Shown here in pieces: positions 12,098 to 26,362 of a stretch of 64,000 nt of DNA; position 1 is the first letter of the stretch; each line of letters starts with the position of its first letter. The stretch is taken from positions 5,577,501 through 5,641,500 of the forward strand of contig NC_134680.1 of the NCBI RefSeq assembly GCF_024713945.1, in the 5' to 3' direction. The notes beneath the pieces are model-generated. The model saw only the letters and a list, made by a program, of their open reading frames with translations. It was not told where the DNA came from and ran no database searches. Both the position numbers and the translations under genes were made by a program. This stretch comes from Dermatophagoides farinae (Eukaryota; Arthropoda; Arachnida; Sarcoptiformes; Pyroglyphidae).

Positions 12098-15000
12098 TCA
12101 CATGTAACTTGGTGCTTCTTGTCCGGTCAATAAACGAAACATGGAAGTTGGCATCGTTTTCATGTGAATCTACAAAAAAAATGAGGAAACATGAAAATGA
12201 AAAAAAATTGTCAATTTTTTTTGGCGATTGAGCCAAATCATCATCATATTAGATTAATTTTCACATTGGAAAACCTACTTCTCCCACTGAAGTGGCCAAT
12301 AAATTGACAATTCGATCATGTGGTACGGCTACAACCTAGAAATTTTTTTAAAAAAATAATTAATTGATTTGTAATATTTTAGAATATAAAATTATATCAT
12401 ACACTTTGTCCATTGATTTCGATTATACGATGACCAACACGAACACCGCCACGTTCGGCTATTCCACCACGAAGTAAGCTACAAATCTAAAGATGATAAA
12501 TGGTATTTTAATTTAAATTGTCATAAATCCAAACAAATACATACAACACCATTTTGTACGCTAAATCCTAATTGATATTTTGTATCAGGACGTTTAATTT
12601 TCACTTCAACAACCGGTGGACAAGGAACAATCGTGAATTTAACGACAGTTTGATTTTTAGTGTTCTGTAAAACAATGAAATAAAAAAATTTCAACAATTT
12701 CAAATGAAATTATTCGAATCGAATAATGTACCTTGACATAGTTTTGACAAGTAGATAATGGAAGACCAACCAGACTGATGCCATTAATGGCAATGATTTG
12801 ATCACCAATATTTAATTGTCCACAACGAGCACTAGGACTATTTTGGGCTAAATTTGCAATGACCACTGTAGGGAGCATTGAACCCCAGCCAGATTCAACG
12901 ATTACGATTCCGAGTATTTCTCCTTTTTGTTTGGGCACAATGACCTAAATTTTTTAATATTTGGATAAAAGGCAAATGGATTGAATTGAAATGCGAATCA
13001 TTTAAGAGTATGTGTCGATGTATTACTTACTTCTTTTTGTTTTTCTCTTTTAGAGAACATTTCTAGTTCATCGCCGAATATTTCTTGTGAGTTAAGTACT
13101 TCTTGATAATCCATTTCCTTTAAAAAGCTACTATCTTTAATACCGTTAGCTTTAAGGAATTCCATGTAAGCCACTTGAAATGCCTGACCAATCGATTGGG
13201 CAATGTACTGTGCTTCCTCCGATTCAAACACATGGCATATCATTTTAGGTGAACGCTTGATTCCGGAATCATTCTGATCATCGATCTGTGAACGACGTCT
13301 GGCCATCAACACTAATAGATCACCAATGTCGGCAATGTATGATATTGTTCGAAGTGCATGATCCATCATAATTTCCTGTTGACGAATGGTTGATGACGGA
13401 GGTGGTGATGATGGCGTTGATGAAAGGAAATGATGGGGGAAAAAGACATTGACAAAAATGAAAACAAACGCAATTAAACAAACATACTTTCAAATCTGTA
13501 TTCAGAACCATGATTTTTTCTGTTGAAATAAACAGATCGACCTCGGTGCTTGGCTGTGATTCTCCTTCCGGTGCCTTTCCGGTTAAACATGAATTTTTAC
13601 AATATAAAAATAACATGGAAAAATTTAAAAATTCAACCAAATAAAGATATTATCGCAATGATTCTATCGATTATTTGAATAAATGCTCTTTAAACTAACT
13701 GCTACTAATGCATAGACTTACCAATGACTATACGAATTCATTTTGAAAGCAAACAAAAATTTTGTTAAAATTAAGACCATAGAATTTTTCACTGATCATC
13801 ACTGACCTTGATCCTTGAAACAGCCTCTTCTGCTTGCATCATACGAGTTGCTTTCGTAGGTTGTCCATCGCATACTAATTGTGTTGAACCCAGATAACGA
13901 GCACGAAATAGTACACCTTCGATTAAAACTTTTGATGATAAATGGCGAGCTAAATTTTAAAAAATAAATAAATTCCATTATAAATATAGGATTTGCTCGA
14001 AAATAAAATGAATGACTTACGTAGAGAAAATAATAAAAAACGTAAAGATTTATAAGAAAAAGATAGTTAAAAAGTGTTTATCAATGAAAATTAAATTATT
14101 TTCAAATAGCTTTTTAAAATCGAAATTTAAAAAAATTAAATCATTTATTTACCTTCACGTGATGTGTTGGAACGTTTAGTTTGAGTCTATTTTTAAAAAA
14201 TAGAATGATTTGAAAATCATTAATTGAGAATTTCAAAAAATATAAAATTCATTAAACCTGTGTTCATTATACCTTTTCATCATAGAATCCTTTATCATCA
14301 TTTTGACTAACACGTTGACTACCGAGTAGCCGATCAGTTTCCTGATCAGTATCACAGTCTATTTATATGAAAGAGAATAATGTGAAATTTAAATTCGATA
14401 ATAATAAGAATCACTGACCATCATCAGGATGTCTAAGATTTGGAGCTGGTATTGATGATGATGATGATGTACCAATAGGTGCGACACCTGAAATGTTAAT
14501 GGTTCCAGGTACAATAGTTGCATTCGTAGAATTCAACGTAGCCTGAGGTTGTGTTGCTTGTGACTGAAGATCTTGGGTAGGAGATTGATTTAATTGTGTT
14601 GACTTATGATAATGATGATATTGATGATGATTGATCGATGATGATGATGATGATGGGGGTGGTGGTTGCCCATGATGAGCTGATACCGATGAAGCAGATG
14701 ATGCAGCCGATGATGCGGATGATGATGATGCATTATGATGATGATGATGATGATGATGATGAAGTGAACCATCACCCGGTGAGTTAGGCGATTGCAACAT
14801 TGTTGGACTACTGCTTAGATTCGGATAGTTTTGTTGATGTTGTTGAACACTGGATGGTTGTGGTGATGGATGATGATGAAAATAATGATGGTAAGAATTA
14901 TGGCCATATGAATGAGGTGGTGATTGTGGAGAATCGGAAGCTGCATCAACAGTCGATCCAGGAGACAATGTAGTGTTATTGTTGTTATTAATATTTTGGT

Positions 15001-18000
15001 TGGCCGATAATGATGATGAATGAATCGATTTATTTGGCATCGTTGCACGCATTGATGAATGTGAATTCGTCATTGGTCTGAAAAATTTAAACGATTTTAT
15101 ATTTTTTTACTTTTATATTTTTTTTTTATACCTGTTGGACGATGATGAACTTAGACAATATTTATTATCATGTGCTATTCCTGTTTGTTGTCCAGTTTGA
15201 CATCGTAAATCAGTCATATCCATTCGTTTCGGATGATGTTGAGTTTGACTCAATGAATTAGTTGTGCTGTCTGTCACTGTTCTAACAGTATTGGTTTCAT
15301 CTGCTTTGGAAAATTTGAAAATTAAATTTAAAGAATGTTTATCAAGAAAAAAATTTTTTTAACAAAAATACCTGTAATCATTTGAAAATTCGTTGGCATT
15401 GATGATGGATGATACTCATATGAATTGGAATTATCATACATAATATTCGAATCTTTATCATCCGTATCATGAATTCTATTGTTTGAATTGGATGTCGTTG
15501 TGGATTCATCTCTCCCTGTATACGGGCCATTATTTTTTCCACCCACATTAAAACCAGTAAAATATGATGGTTGTGGTTGGCCATTTGTTATTTTTGCTTT
15601 GGCTACAAATTGATCTTGATTTTGTTTACTATTGTTGTTATGATAACAAAAATCATAGGAGTTTTGATTAACAGATTCACCGTCAACATTCATTGTATTC
15701 GATTGCTGTTGATGATAATTATTGTTGAATGATGATGATTGCGATGCGACATTTGTCGTCGTTGTTGTTTCACAACCAATTACCGTTCGACCATTTGATG
15801 TTTGATATTCATGATTATAATCATCGAATGGTGGTGGTTGCTGTTCATTATTTATCCCTGTAATATGATCTTGATCATCCCCACCATCATCATCATCATA
15901 ATCATATTCCATCATTTCACCATCATCTCCATCATCGCTTGATGGCATTCCAGATGAAAGACCATCTTCAAGAACGGGCATAATATTTATTAATCTTGTA
16001 TCATTTTCCGGTATCATTGATGATGATGATGATGATGATATTTTTTCCTTATTATAATAATCACGACGATTACAATCACCATTGCCAGACAAACATAAAT
16101 CACTAACATTCAAATGTGTCGAATATTGATGATTTTCAAGAAAATCTTTTCCATTAGCCAATTCGGGTGATAAACATATGAATGAATTTAATTTACTTTT
16201 ACGATTACGTCCAATATCATTATTATTGTTATTATTATTATCGACGGTCGATGATGTTGCCGATGTTTGATCGAGTTGTAAATCATTATTACTAATACCG
16301 CTATCAGCTACTTGCAATTCATTCTCATCATTGTGTGTTTTTGTATAATGAGATTTCGTATAATTCTTACGAAATTCTTGATTAAGATGATGTGATGATG
16401 ATGATGAACCATAATCATCATGATCATGATAATTATATTTATCGCCAGATTTATTACTATCACTCGATTCTAATGAACCAGAATGATTCATCTTCAAATA
16501 ATCCGATAAACGACCACTGGCAGCTGTAGCTGATGCATTCGTAATTGAAGAAAATTTTCTTAACGTTGCCATCTTTGTCAATGATGATGATGATGATGAT
16601 TCGGCATTGGAGGATTTGGTAATTTTATTTGCATTTGATGAAATCATATAATTATCATTAAATTCTTGTTGTTGTTCCAAATCAGTACGTTGAATAGATT
16701 CGGATTTTATAATCTCATTAAATGTTTTCATTGGTGATGGTTTTGCATTGGTTGAAGTATTATCAGTTTCACTATCGATGGCAGTTTCAGTATTCGATAT
16801 ATTCAATATTGATTTAACTACTTCATCACAAGTGATTTGTGTTTGTTGAGTAGGATATGGTTGAATTGGCAAACTATTCTGACTAGATTCTTCATATGAT
16901 GGTTGATTCGAATTCGAATCATTTGACATCATCGTCATCATCATTTTAGATTTATTCGTTGATCGCCATTCAGATGATGATTTTTTTGTCGGTCGATTTG
17001 ATGGACAAGAAAAACTGGATGAACTATGAACATCGGTAGAGGAATATGTTGCTGATGTTGATGATGAATGTGGTGAACCATTTGCTGATGATAATGTTGT
17101 CGATTTTAATGAACCTATTATCGATTCTTTTTGCACTATTGGTTGTTGCTGTTGAATAGATGTCATACTATTGTCATAATCATTATTTGTTACATTATTA
17201 TTCGATGATATAATTCTTTGTGGATAACCAGGTTTTGGTCCATAACGTTTTGGTGAGCCTTCATATTGAGCTATTGGTACAGAACCAATAATTCGTGCAA
17301 TTGGCTCATTTAAATCAAATTCTGATTTTTTCTCAATCGAAATACTGGATTGATCTGATTCGGATCCAAGATCAATTTCTTCTTTATGATCAACAATAAA
17401 ATTATTATAGTCTTGTGTTTGAATATTATCATTACAATCATCATCAATATCATCAACAATGACATTATCTGTGCCATTGTTTTTTGATACAATTGATAAT
17501 TTATTCTTTAAATCGGTGGCAAATTTTTCGCAAACTAAATTCATTTCATTTCTTATATTCTCATCTACATTATCATTATCATCAACGATATCATCTATCA
17601 TTGTTTTATCGGTTGTACCAAGTTCTGTTTGTTTAGGCAACAATGTTGTTGTTGTTGTTGCTGTTGTAGAAAATCGTTCACATTCTTGATTATTATTTTG
17701 GTTATTTTCCAAAAAAGATTGATGTTGATGTTCGATAAATTTGAAATTACGATTCTTGTTATTGTTCATCAACGATGATGATGATGGTGATCGATGATTA
17801 GTCGTAACTAGTTCAATTGTTGCACAATTATTCGTATTAGATGTGCGACTACAATCATCATCAAGATCATTTACAGAATCTATGTTAATATCACTTGAAG
17901 ATGGCATTTGACAATCTTCTTTATACGAAATGACATTCGACGTTGATGTTGATTCCATTTCTGATGGCTGATGATGTTGTTGTTGCTGACTAGAGAATTT

Positions 18001-19683
18001 TTCATTCGAATATTTCGAATTTTTTCCCATTGTATCACCATGATTTATGGCCGATAAATTTTCATTTGAATCATTTGAAAATTCATCTATATTGTCCGTG
18101 AATTTAGATGAATTCTCAATATTTGTCAACAATTCATTATTTTGATTTGTATTGTTTGTGGATTGTTTATTGCTACGGAATTGAGCTACACTAGATGGCA
18201 TGGTTGATGATGGCAAAATTTTCTTGTCTGTACCAACATTGTAATCAGTGGCAATGGACACAGTAGTTTCCATCAAATCGGGTGATGGTGCTAGATCCAT
18301 AAAATTGAATGATGGTCGAATGACCATTGAACCAATGTTTGATTTAAATTTATTCTTAACCACAGCCGATTTAGACATAATTTGATGGCTATTATTCTGA
18401 TATCGTTTTTTCGATCGAGTACTGCGGCTTGAACTAAATAATTCATTACCACCAGCCATTGCTAGATGATGATCACGAGATCTCAAATCATTTTGTTGAC
18501 GGCTAATATGATGATGATCATCATCATTAACATCCACATCATCAACATCGCCATCACAATAATCATCATCATCACAATTATTGTGTTTTATATTATTTAC
18601 ATTAGTCGTCGTACCGATTGATTTAATCAAAGTGGTATTTTTATCTCGATTCATTTTGTTTACCATCATAGCATCCATGTTGATCCTACTGAATAGGATA
18701 TCATCTTCATCGTTGAGATCATAATCTAATTTATCTTGACGGCCACAAATATCAACATTTTGAATTTTATCATCTTCAGGTGATAAAAGTAGACTATCCA
18801 ATCGTAATTTAGCTGCAATTGTTGGCTCTTGATTTTTTAACCTTCTTGGCCGATGGATAGAATTACTGGTTGTTGTGACTGTATTATTTGTTTCATTACC
18901 CCCATAGGGTATTGATTTCCGTATCGATGTTTCGTTCGATGATGATCGATCACGTGAACAGGTCGAATCGTTCGACATTCGTTCATTTTTGATTGAACGA
19001 ATTTTCGATTTTGATTCTCGATCATCTGGTTGCGATTTTTGTTGTTGATTATGTGTTGTTATCATTGGCTGCGGTATATGCATGTTGTCTTCAATTGGCG
19101 ATAATGTAGGTGGTGATGGTGATGGTGATATGCCCATAAAATTCCATATCCGTTTTCCATGATCATTTATTCGGTTATTTGAATTTTTCAATCTCGGATT
19201 CGTCGTTGGAATTTGTTTTTTATTCAAATCAATCGATGGTCGAACAGTGGCTAATGAACAATCATGTTGATCGTTTTTGATATTACCATCATTATTATCA
19301 TTATCATCACAACAATCTTTAACATCATGATGGTATTCCATAGGTGTTCTTTTATCTTTATTATTATTATTATTATTATTGGAAGTGGTTATTTTTGTTT
19401 TTGGTCGACATTTTGGAAATAATTTTTCAATAAGCTCAGCATTTTCCATAAAACCATCATCACTTAGATTATTAATTGATTTACTATTACTAAAGCCAAC
19501 AATATTCTGCTGTATATTGTCCGAATTCGATTGCAATTGTTGTTGTTGTTGTTGTTGTTGATGATGTATAATCGAATGATAAGATTGACTTTGATGAAAG
19601 TTTTTATTTATATTCGATGAATTACCGTTGGAATTATTATTATTATTATTATTTTTCCAACCACCATTCGTTTGGTATGGCAT
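12098..19683 (-). CDS. Mint: Mint/X11/APBA-family adaptor protein (lin-10 type), PTB plus two PDZ domains
   Basis: Thirteen exons in transcript order: 19683-15372, 15300-15132, 15077-14419, 14358-14273, 14186-14153, 13949-13807, 13574-13488, 13375-13031, 12944-12732, 12664-12545, 12486-12403, 12335-12279, 12169-12098. All joins have GT/AG ends and consistent phases; the total is 2126 residues. The PTB domain (about 1763-1935) begins [19 protein letters not shown]1 (about 1950-2030) carries [16 protein letters not shown], and PDZ2 (about 2041-2115) carries [10 protein letters not shown]. The end resembles APBA but lacks its PVYI-like terminus. Family members bind APP-type cytoplasmic tails and organise synaptic and polarised trafficking. 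The first ATG follows an in-frame TGA at 19729-19731. The N-terminus (about 1-1750) is mostly Asn/Ser/Asp/Gln low complexity, far longer than in vertebrate APBA1 (roughly 840 residues in all), with one conserved-looking patch near 800-825 ([17 protein letters not shown]). Confidence 0.95.
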
Positions 19684-22600
19684 TTCGAAATTGATAATTT
19701 TTTTTTTACTTTTTTTCTTCTTGTTCGATCACATTAACCACTTTGTTATTCGTGTGTGTGTGTGTGTGTGTCTGTATGTGACAGTATTAGCAATCACATC
19801 GATTCAAAATGAATAATTGATTGATTGATAGGCACTGAACTTTATGTGCTGCATGTAATAATAATGATGATGATGATGATGATGATTTTCAATTAAGCTC
19901 TGATTAATTAATATTTTTTTTTCAATTAATAAATAAAAGTTCAAAATGTATTATAAGCTGGATTCAAGATTCGATGATTTTTGTTTAGCATTTACATCTG
20001 TTCAAACATCAGAAAAAAATAATGCAAACAAAACAATGATTATTCATTTGATGACGATGTGAACTCGAAAAATCTCCAAAAAAAAATGATCATAAAATCT
20101 GGCAATAGTTTGTTGGCATTCACAACAAATGGTGGTTTTTTTCTGGTTGAATATTGGGGGGGGGCAAAGAACTGAACTTTTCTCAATGCTGCTGCTGCTG
20201 CTGTTGTTGTTGTTGTTGAGTCAGTATTAATATCTCTTATTGGATCGATGATACCAGAATAACAAAAAAGTGGTGATAATGATTCGAGTAAAAAAAGATG
20301 TACACAAAAAAAATCTCGAAGTTGAAAAATGTTGTTGAATACGTCGGAATTATTTTCTATTTTTTTTCATTCCATCCATCTACATTAGTGGGTGACACGT
20401 AATTTCTCGAATGAAGAATAAATATCAACATCTATTGTTGTTGGTATTGCTGCTGCTTTTAGTGGAAAATAATAATGACAACAAGAATATTCTTATTTTA
20501 TTCGTATCACACACACACACACATACCTTGTACATACATGAGCTATGATCATCATGTTGTGTGTAGAGTAATAATGATTCCATTCGGGAATTTCAACAAT
20601 ATAGACCCGATAGTTTTTTTTTTGCTTTTCCCATTCATATTCTATTCAATAGATCGAATTTTTTTTTTGGCGAGTCCATTTCATTCATATATGTGAACTA
20701 TATATAATCTACTACCAGCGGCCTTTCTTTTGGAACGAACGGACGAAGTAGTATAATGCATAACCGTTTGTCGTTCCATGTATGAACCCGAATGTTTTTG
20801 TTCTGTTTGAGATTCGTTAGCGCATACGCAAACACCGATGATTTCGGGTAAAAAAAATGGGATTTACCCAGAAACAATTTGGTAATGATTCGGTTTTTGG
20901 CCAGTTTAACATATATAACATTAATGTGCGTATGACATCTGCACGATATTCAGGAATTTCTTTCATTTTCAGTTTCACGGATACCTAAAGATTGAAAAGA
21001 AATTCATGCATACATAATATAGATTGATAAATAGATTTTTTGTAAACGATACCGTTTTGTCACGGTTTAGCGGTGTTAACTACTGTTGACGAATTTTTCT
21101 TTGAATGTTTGATTCATAGTCAGACAAAGATGATGTGATGATGATAACAAGAAAAAACATGAACTTCTGTTTGGTTTTCTTCAAAAAAAAAACAGAGAAA
21201 AAATTTAATAGCGATAACAGTGACGATGATAGTGACACCTCTTATAATAAACAGTAATGATGGGCTAACTAAAAAGTGGGTTTTTCACATTTTTCAAAAT
21301 GTAGAAAAAAAAAACAAAAATTTTTATCACCGAAATAAATGAAAGTCAATCAAACAAAACAAAAAAAATTCGACAATGATGGCAGATCATTTCGAACCGT
21401 TTTACGAACATTTTACTGGAAACTTTCCTAACAAAATTGATTAAGCTTTCATAGAAACTTTTTGCGCATATTCAATATCCGCCGTTCCAGGATTTTATTG
21501 ATAAATTTTTTTTTTTGACTAAATAACATTTCGAATCGACAAAGAAACATGGTATGAAGATTTCCTTTTTTTTTACTGATAATAGCATCGTTTATACAAT
21601 GCAAATTCTTGCAGTGTGTATGTACTGGGGCTTAATTATAACAAAAATGATCTATTTTACCCTACGAGTTCTTTATCTGTGTATCATTTTTTTTGTCCGT
21701 TATCAGTTTTTTTTTCTTGTTTTGTTATCCTTTGATAATATTATTCGTTCAACATAAAATGATTTACATCATCATCAATTTAGTTGGAAACATTTTTTTC
21801 AAACATTTAGCTTTTATTTTCTTCCTTTTCGTATACGTGTATACGTATGGTAGTAGCATAGATTTTCAACAATGATGCCAACTCGCGCGTTTTTTTGTCT
21901 CTCTCTCATGTCTGTTGTTCATGTAAAAATTGACGAGTTACAGACTATGCCCGACTTGTGAGTGAATTATCGTTCCAGTAGAAAGTTCATAACTTGTATT
22001 TATTTGTAAATCGTAGCCCGTCTGTATGTGGTAGAGGCGCAACAAGTTTTTTTTTGTTTTGTTTCAATGACCACTACTATTGACATAATCAACAATCAAA
22101 TGGGTCATTCATAAATGAAATTTTTTTTTTCACTTTATCAATTACACATTGACTATAATACTGCTGCTACTATAATATAATACACACTACAACTACATTG
22201 TGTGAATGGAAGTGTGCGCGTTTTTTCTTTGATTTCCTTTTTTTTTATTTTTTTTATTATTATCTTTCCTCCTCCTCCTCCTCCTCTTCATCATCATCAT
22301 CCTCCGCCTTTTCGTATCCAATTGTTGAGCGCTCGCTAAAAAAAAAATCGATGTCGAATGTCGTCGTCGTCGTTGTTGTTGTTGTTGTCCAATCCATTAT
22401 TATCATCAACAATTTATATTAAACAAATAAAGCTCAAAGTGTCTTTTTATTGAGAATTTTTTTTTCTATGCGGTTTTCATGGAATTTTATTTTTATTCAA
22501 AACAACAACATCACTAGCAAAAAAAAAAATGAATCGTTTGTACGATTCGTCGTATAAGATTTAAAACAACTTCTGGAACAACGTTTCATTTCGTCATTTC

Positions 22601-22863
22601 GTCAAAATTTCATTATTTCGAACAAAAAGAAAAAAAAAGAAAATTTCGTTGTTGAAAATTCGGGTCAAATTTCATTCAAAATAATTTTTTGTGTTTGTGT
22701 GTGAATTATAATAAAAAAAAACATTCGAAATTGGTGATTTTTATTTTCAAATTTTTTTTTGGTTTTAAGTGAAAGAATTTTTTTTTTGAAATTAACATCA
22801 TTTGTTGTGTACGTGTGTGTGTGTGTGTGTGAGCAGTAAGGTGAATTTTGAACCACTTTTCAG
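19684..22863. other. spacer between divergent Mint and BTB genes
   Basis: Flank of two divergently transcribed genes, holding no supportable coding exon. The part at about 21890-22100 is less repetitive than the rest and may hold promoter sequence, but I recognise no motif there. The end of the segment, up to the CAG at 22861-22863, is the likely 5' UTR exon of the BTB gene. CA/GT and CAA repeats are scattered through it. Confidence 0.55.
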
Positions 22864-23696
22864 GTAAGATTTTTTTTTTCGTTTTTGTTTTTGCTATTCT
22901 CTTGATGTTGAAAAAAAACCCAACAGTGAAACGGAAAGCTTTTCCGTTTTTCTTCAACGTTCAATTTGATTTTTCTATTCGTTTTTTTTTCGTTCAAAAT
23001 CAAATTTCGCATAGAGATTTAAGAATAATGTACAGAATTTTAATTTTAATAGAAAAAAAAATTATTCAGAATATTCGAAATCTTTTTATCTGAAATTCTC
23101 AGAACGCGTGGAAACTTCTTGTGTGTGTGTGTGTGTGTGTGGTGATATATTCAAATACCAAACAGATTAGATTTCGTAATTTTTTCTTGTTTTTTGTCGT
23201 TTTCATTTTTTATTTTATTTTATTATTTATTAGATGAATGAAAAAAAAAATTATGCAAAAGGCGTCGTCATCATTTGTGTGTTGGTGTGTGTGTGTGTGT
23301 TTGTGAATGGTGAACTCACACGTACACACACACTCCCTATTGCAAGAAATATATGAACGATATAGAATTTAATGTAACTTCAGGCTAAATAAATTCAGGA
23401 CAAAAATGATTATTTGATTCATTGCAATTAAAAATCAATGAATATTCTGGAAAATTTTCCATCGTGAATCAAATGAATATTTTTTTTAAATTTTTTACAA
23501 ATAAAAAAAAACAAAGTTCGAATTTCCTAAAAATATCATCATGATGATGATTTTGAAAATGAATGTCCAAATATTTTTTGCTTTAGAAGTTTGTAATAAA
23601 ACAAAACAAAAAAAAATGTTGGCTTCACTGTCACGCAAGTTTTTTTTAATGTTTTCTCGTTCTTTTTTTTCATGTTTTCACATTTTCACATTCCCG

Positions 23697-23727
<31 letters not shown>

Positions 23728-23930
23728 GTATTCCTCGTTTTGTGTGCATTGCTCGCTTTTTATTTCTTTTTTTTGCTCGTGTGAGATTCATTCGTTTCAT
23801 ATATATGTATGATGATGATATCAACAGTTTGTTTGACCTAATTTTGTTTTTTTTTAATAATTTGTTCCATACATTAATTTATTGATTTTTTTTTCTTGAA
23901 AAAAATTACAATTTTTTTTTTAAATGTTAG
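22864..23930 (+). other. probable 5' UTR intron of the BTB/AT-hook gene
   Basis: A strong donor (CAG followed by GTAAGA) lies at 22861-22869. A T-rich tract ending in TTAG at 23927-23930 lies seven bases before the start codon at 23938. This is the expected layout for an intron splitting the 5' UTR. It contains a 29-nt GT repeat at 23698-23726. Inferred from splice signals only. Confidence 0.5.
23698..23726. repeat. (TG)n microsatellite in the BTB-gene 5' intron
   Basis: About 14 uninterrupted TG units, some 210 nt upstream of the start codon. Confidence 0.95.
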
Positions 23931-23937
23931 GTGAAAT

Positions 23938-26362
23938 ATGGCCAATCAGAATTCAAATTCAAGTGATCTTGATGGTGGTAGTGCTGATGGTGGTGTAACT
24001 ACAATGGAATCAATGGAAACTGGTGGTACTGGTGATGTACCAATCAATAGTTATCAGGTTATACGTTTAAATCATCAGGATCGTATGTCATCAGCATTTG
24101 AATCAATGCTTTGTGATGAAATGTTTTGCGATGTAACAATTATTTGTAATGGTCAAGCTGTTAAAGCACATCGTGTTATACTTGCTGCAGCATCATCATA
24201 TTTTAAAGAAATTTTTCAACATATACCATTTGGTTTTTGTCCAATTGTGTTTCTTAAAAATTTCACTAATGAAGATTTAAATAATATACTGGAATTTATT
24301 TACAAAGGTATATTAGTTATTCCATCTGACCGTATTCAATCGTTAATTGATTCAGCCAAATCACTTGGTATTGTTGGTCTAGCTACATTACAAATGAATA
24401 TTAATGATAATAATCAAAATAATAATGGAAATTTATCGATAATTAAAAATATTATTACACAAAATGATGACGATGATGGTGGCGATGATGATGATAATGA
24501 TAATGATAATGATTATAATAATATTGTTAATGATAAAAATATTGATATATCATCATCATCGGCAACAATCAATCAAAATAATAGTAATACAACGAATAAT
24601 AATAATAGATTACATACTGGTCGTAAAAAACGTGGCCGTAAACGTAAATTACCAATTGTAAGTTTAATAATTTTGTTACGATTTCTTTTTTTGATTGATT
24701 TTTTTTTGGTTAATTTTTTAATTTTTTTTTTCGTTTCATCATTATTAGTCAAATGATAATAATAAACCTGTTGTTGTTAATAATAATAATTCTAATGATG
24801 ATCTCAGCACCGCCATCACTACTACTATTACTACTATTGTTACTAATCCCGTCAAACCTATCAATGATAATGATAATAATCAATTTAATAATGGTTCAAA
24901 AATACATAAATCATTCTCATCAACAACAACAAACCATCAATCGAATGGTCTCAATCAAAATTTAAATGATATTAAAATATCAAATAAACCGATTATAGAA
25001 TCGATCACATCATCATCATCATCATCATCACCACCATCATTGTCATCATTATCATCATCGTCATCGTCATCGCCACCAAAATCCAATGGTTTAGATAATA
25101 GAAATGATAAATGTAATGTGAATCATACACAATTGAAAACTGTAAATAATTTACAAAAATCGATAATTACGAATGAAAAATCCATTGTATCATCATCATC
25201 ATCAACAACAACAACAGCAGCAGCAGCTAATGATGATAATACAAGCAATGGCAATAAATCATCAGGTCTATTATTGGGTGGAAAATTGCTTCGAAATCGA
25301 AATTCACAACAGTCAACTACGGAAAAAAAATCTTCAATATCGAATAATAATTGTGATCAACATCAGCATCATGATGGCCAGATATCAGATAATAAAAATA
25401 ACAATAATAGTAACAGCAGTAGCACCAGTAATACAAAGAATAATAAGATAACAAAATCAAAATTACGATCATGGTCACAACAAATATGGCAGAAAAATCT
25501 AGCAACACTTAGATCATCGACAAAAAACACTAATGTATTACCATCATGTGGTTCATCATCATCATCATCATCATCATCAGATTCTGTTGATCATGATCAA
25601 TCATCGAATGATAATCAAAATGTTGTTGGTGTTGGTAGTATAATTTCCGAAACAACATCTAAAGCCAATGATACAAAAATATTGAAAACAACACCAGCAA
25701 ATGTTGATATTAAATATGAAATACCTGAAGGAAATTTAATACGTGTAGAACCACGTCGTGGTAGACCACCGAAAATTAAACAATCATCAACATCATTTAC
25801 TACCATTCAAAATCAACAGGTACCAAGATTAAGTCCATTGGTTCTGTCAACAAAATCAACAAAAAAATTAACCAATGGTACTGTAAATGGTCATAATGGT
25901 GCTGTTAATGGAAATTCAAAAGCCGTTGGACAACAAAAATCTATTAAACGTGGTAGAGGAAGACCACCATTACTTAAACAAGATCCATATTTAAGAGAAG
26001 GTGCATTATCTAATCCAAAATTTTTATCCAATATTGCGAAATCATCTTCATTTACGGCAGCTTCAAATACTCTTACCGATGTCGCTGCAACCATTGTTAT
26101 TCCGGTTCAATGCTCAACTTCATCATTGATGACCACTAATAATAATGATAATCAAAATATGAAAACTATAATACCAAAACAAGAAAATATTGACGATGAT
26201 GACGATGATGATGGTGGCGATGACAATGAATTGACCATTACAAATGGGACAGCCAATATTATTGATAATAATCCGAAAAAAACAACAACAACAACAACAT
26301 TGGAAATGACCACTAATAATTCTATATCGTCTACTACAAATCATGCCACCATTTCCACTTGA
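23938..26362 (+). CDS. BTB/POZ domain protein with three AT-hook-like motifs
   Basis: Two coding exons, 23938-24657 and 24749-26362, joined in phase 0 across a 91-nt GT/AG intron; 777 residues. The start follows an in-frame TGA at 23932-23934. A BTB domain occupies about residues 38-150 (key pieces: CDVTIICNGQAVKAHRVILA, SSYFKEIFQ, ILEFIYKG) and matches the arthropod BTB-TTK group (broad, tramtrack, lola). Three basic minor-groove-binding type motifs follow: GRKKRGRKRK just before residue 240, RRGRPPK near 576 and RGRGRPP near 642. No C2H2 zinc fingers or Pipsqueak domain were found. The rest is Ser/Asn/Thr/Asp low complexity. The BTB fold normally dimerises and AT-hooks bind AT-rich DNA, so a nuclear transcription or chromatin regulator is inferred. 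The exact orthologue is not recognised. Confidence 0.88.

Noticed and set aside
19110-19180. An IW-containing peptide (KRIWNFMG) in the Mint N-terminus, considered as a CASK-binding motif
   Set aside because: The CASK-interacting motif of Mint1 has an IWV-type core with a different context; one Ile-Trp pair is not enough.
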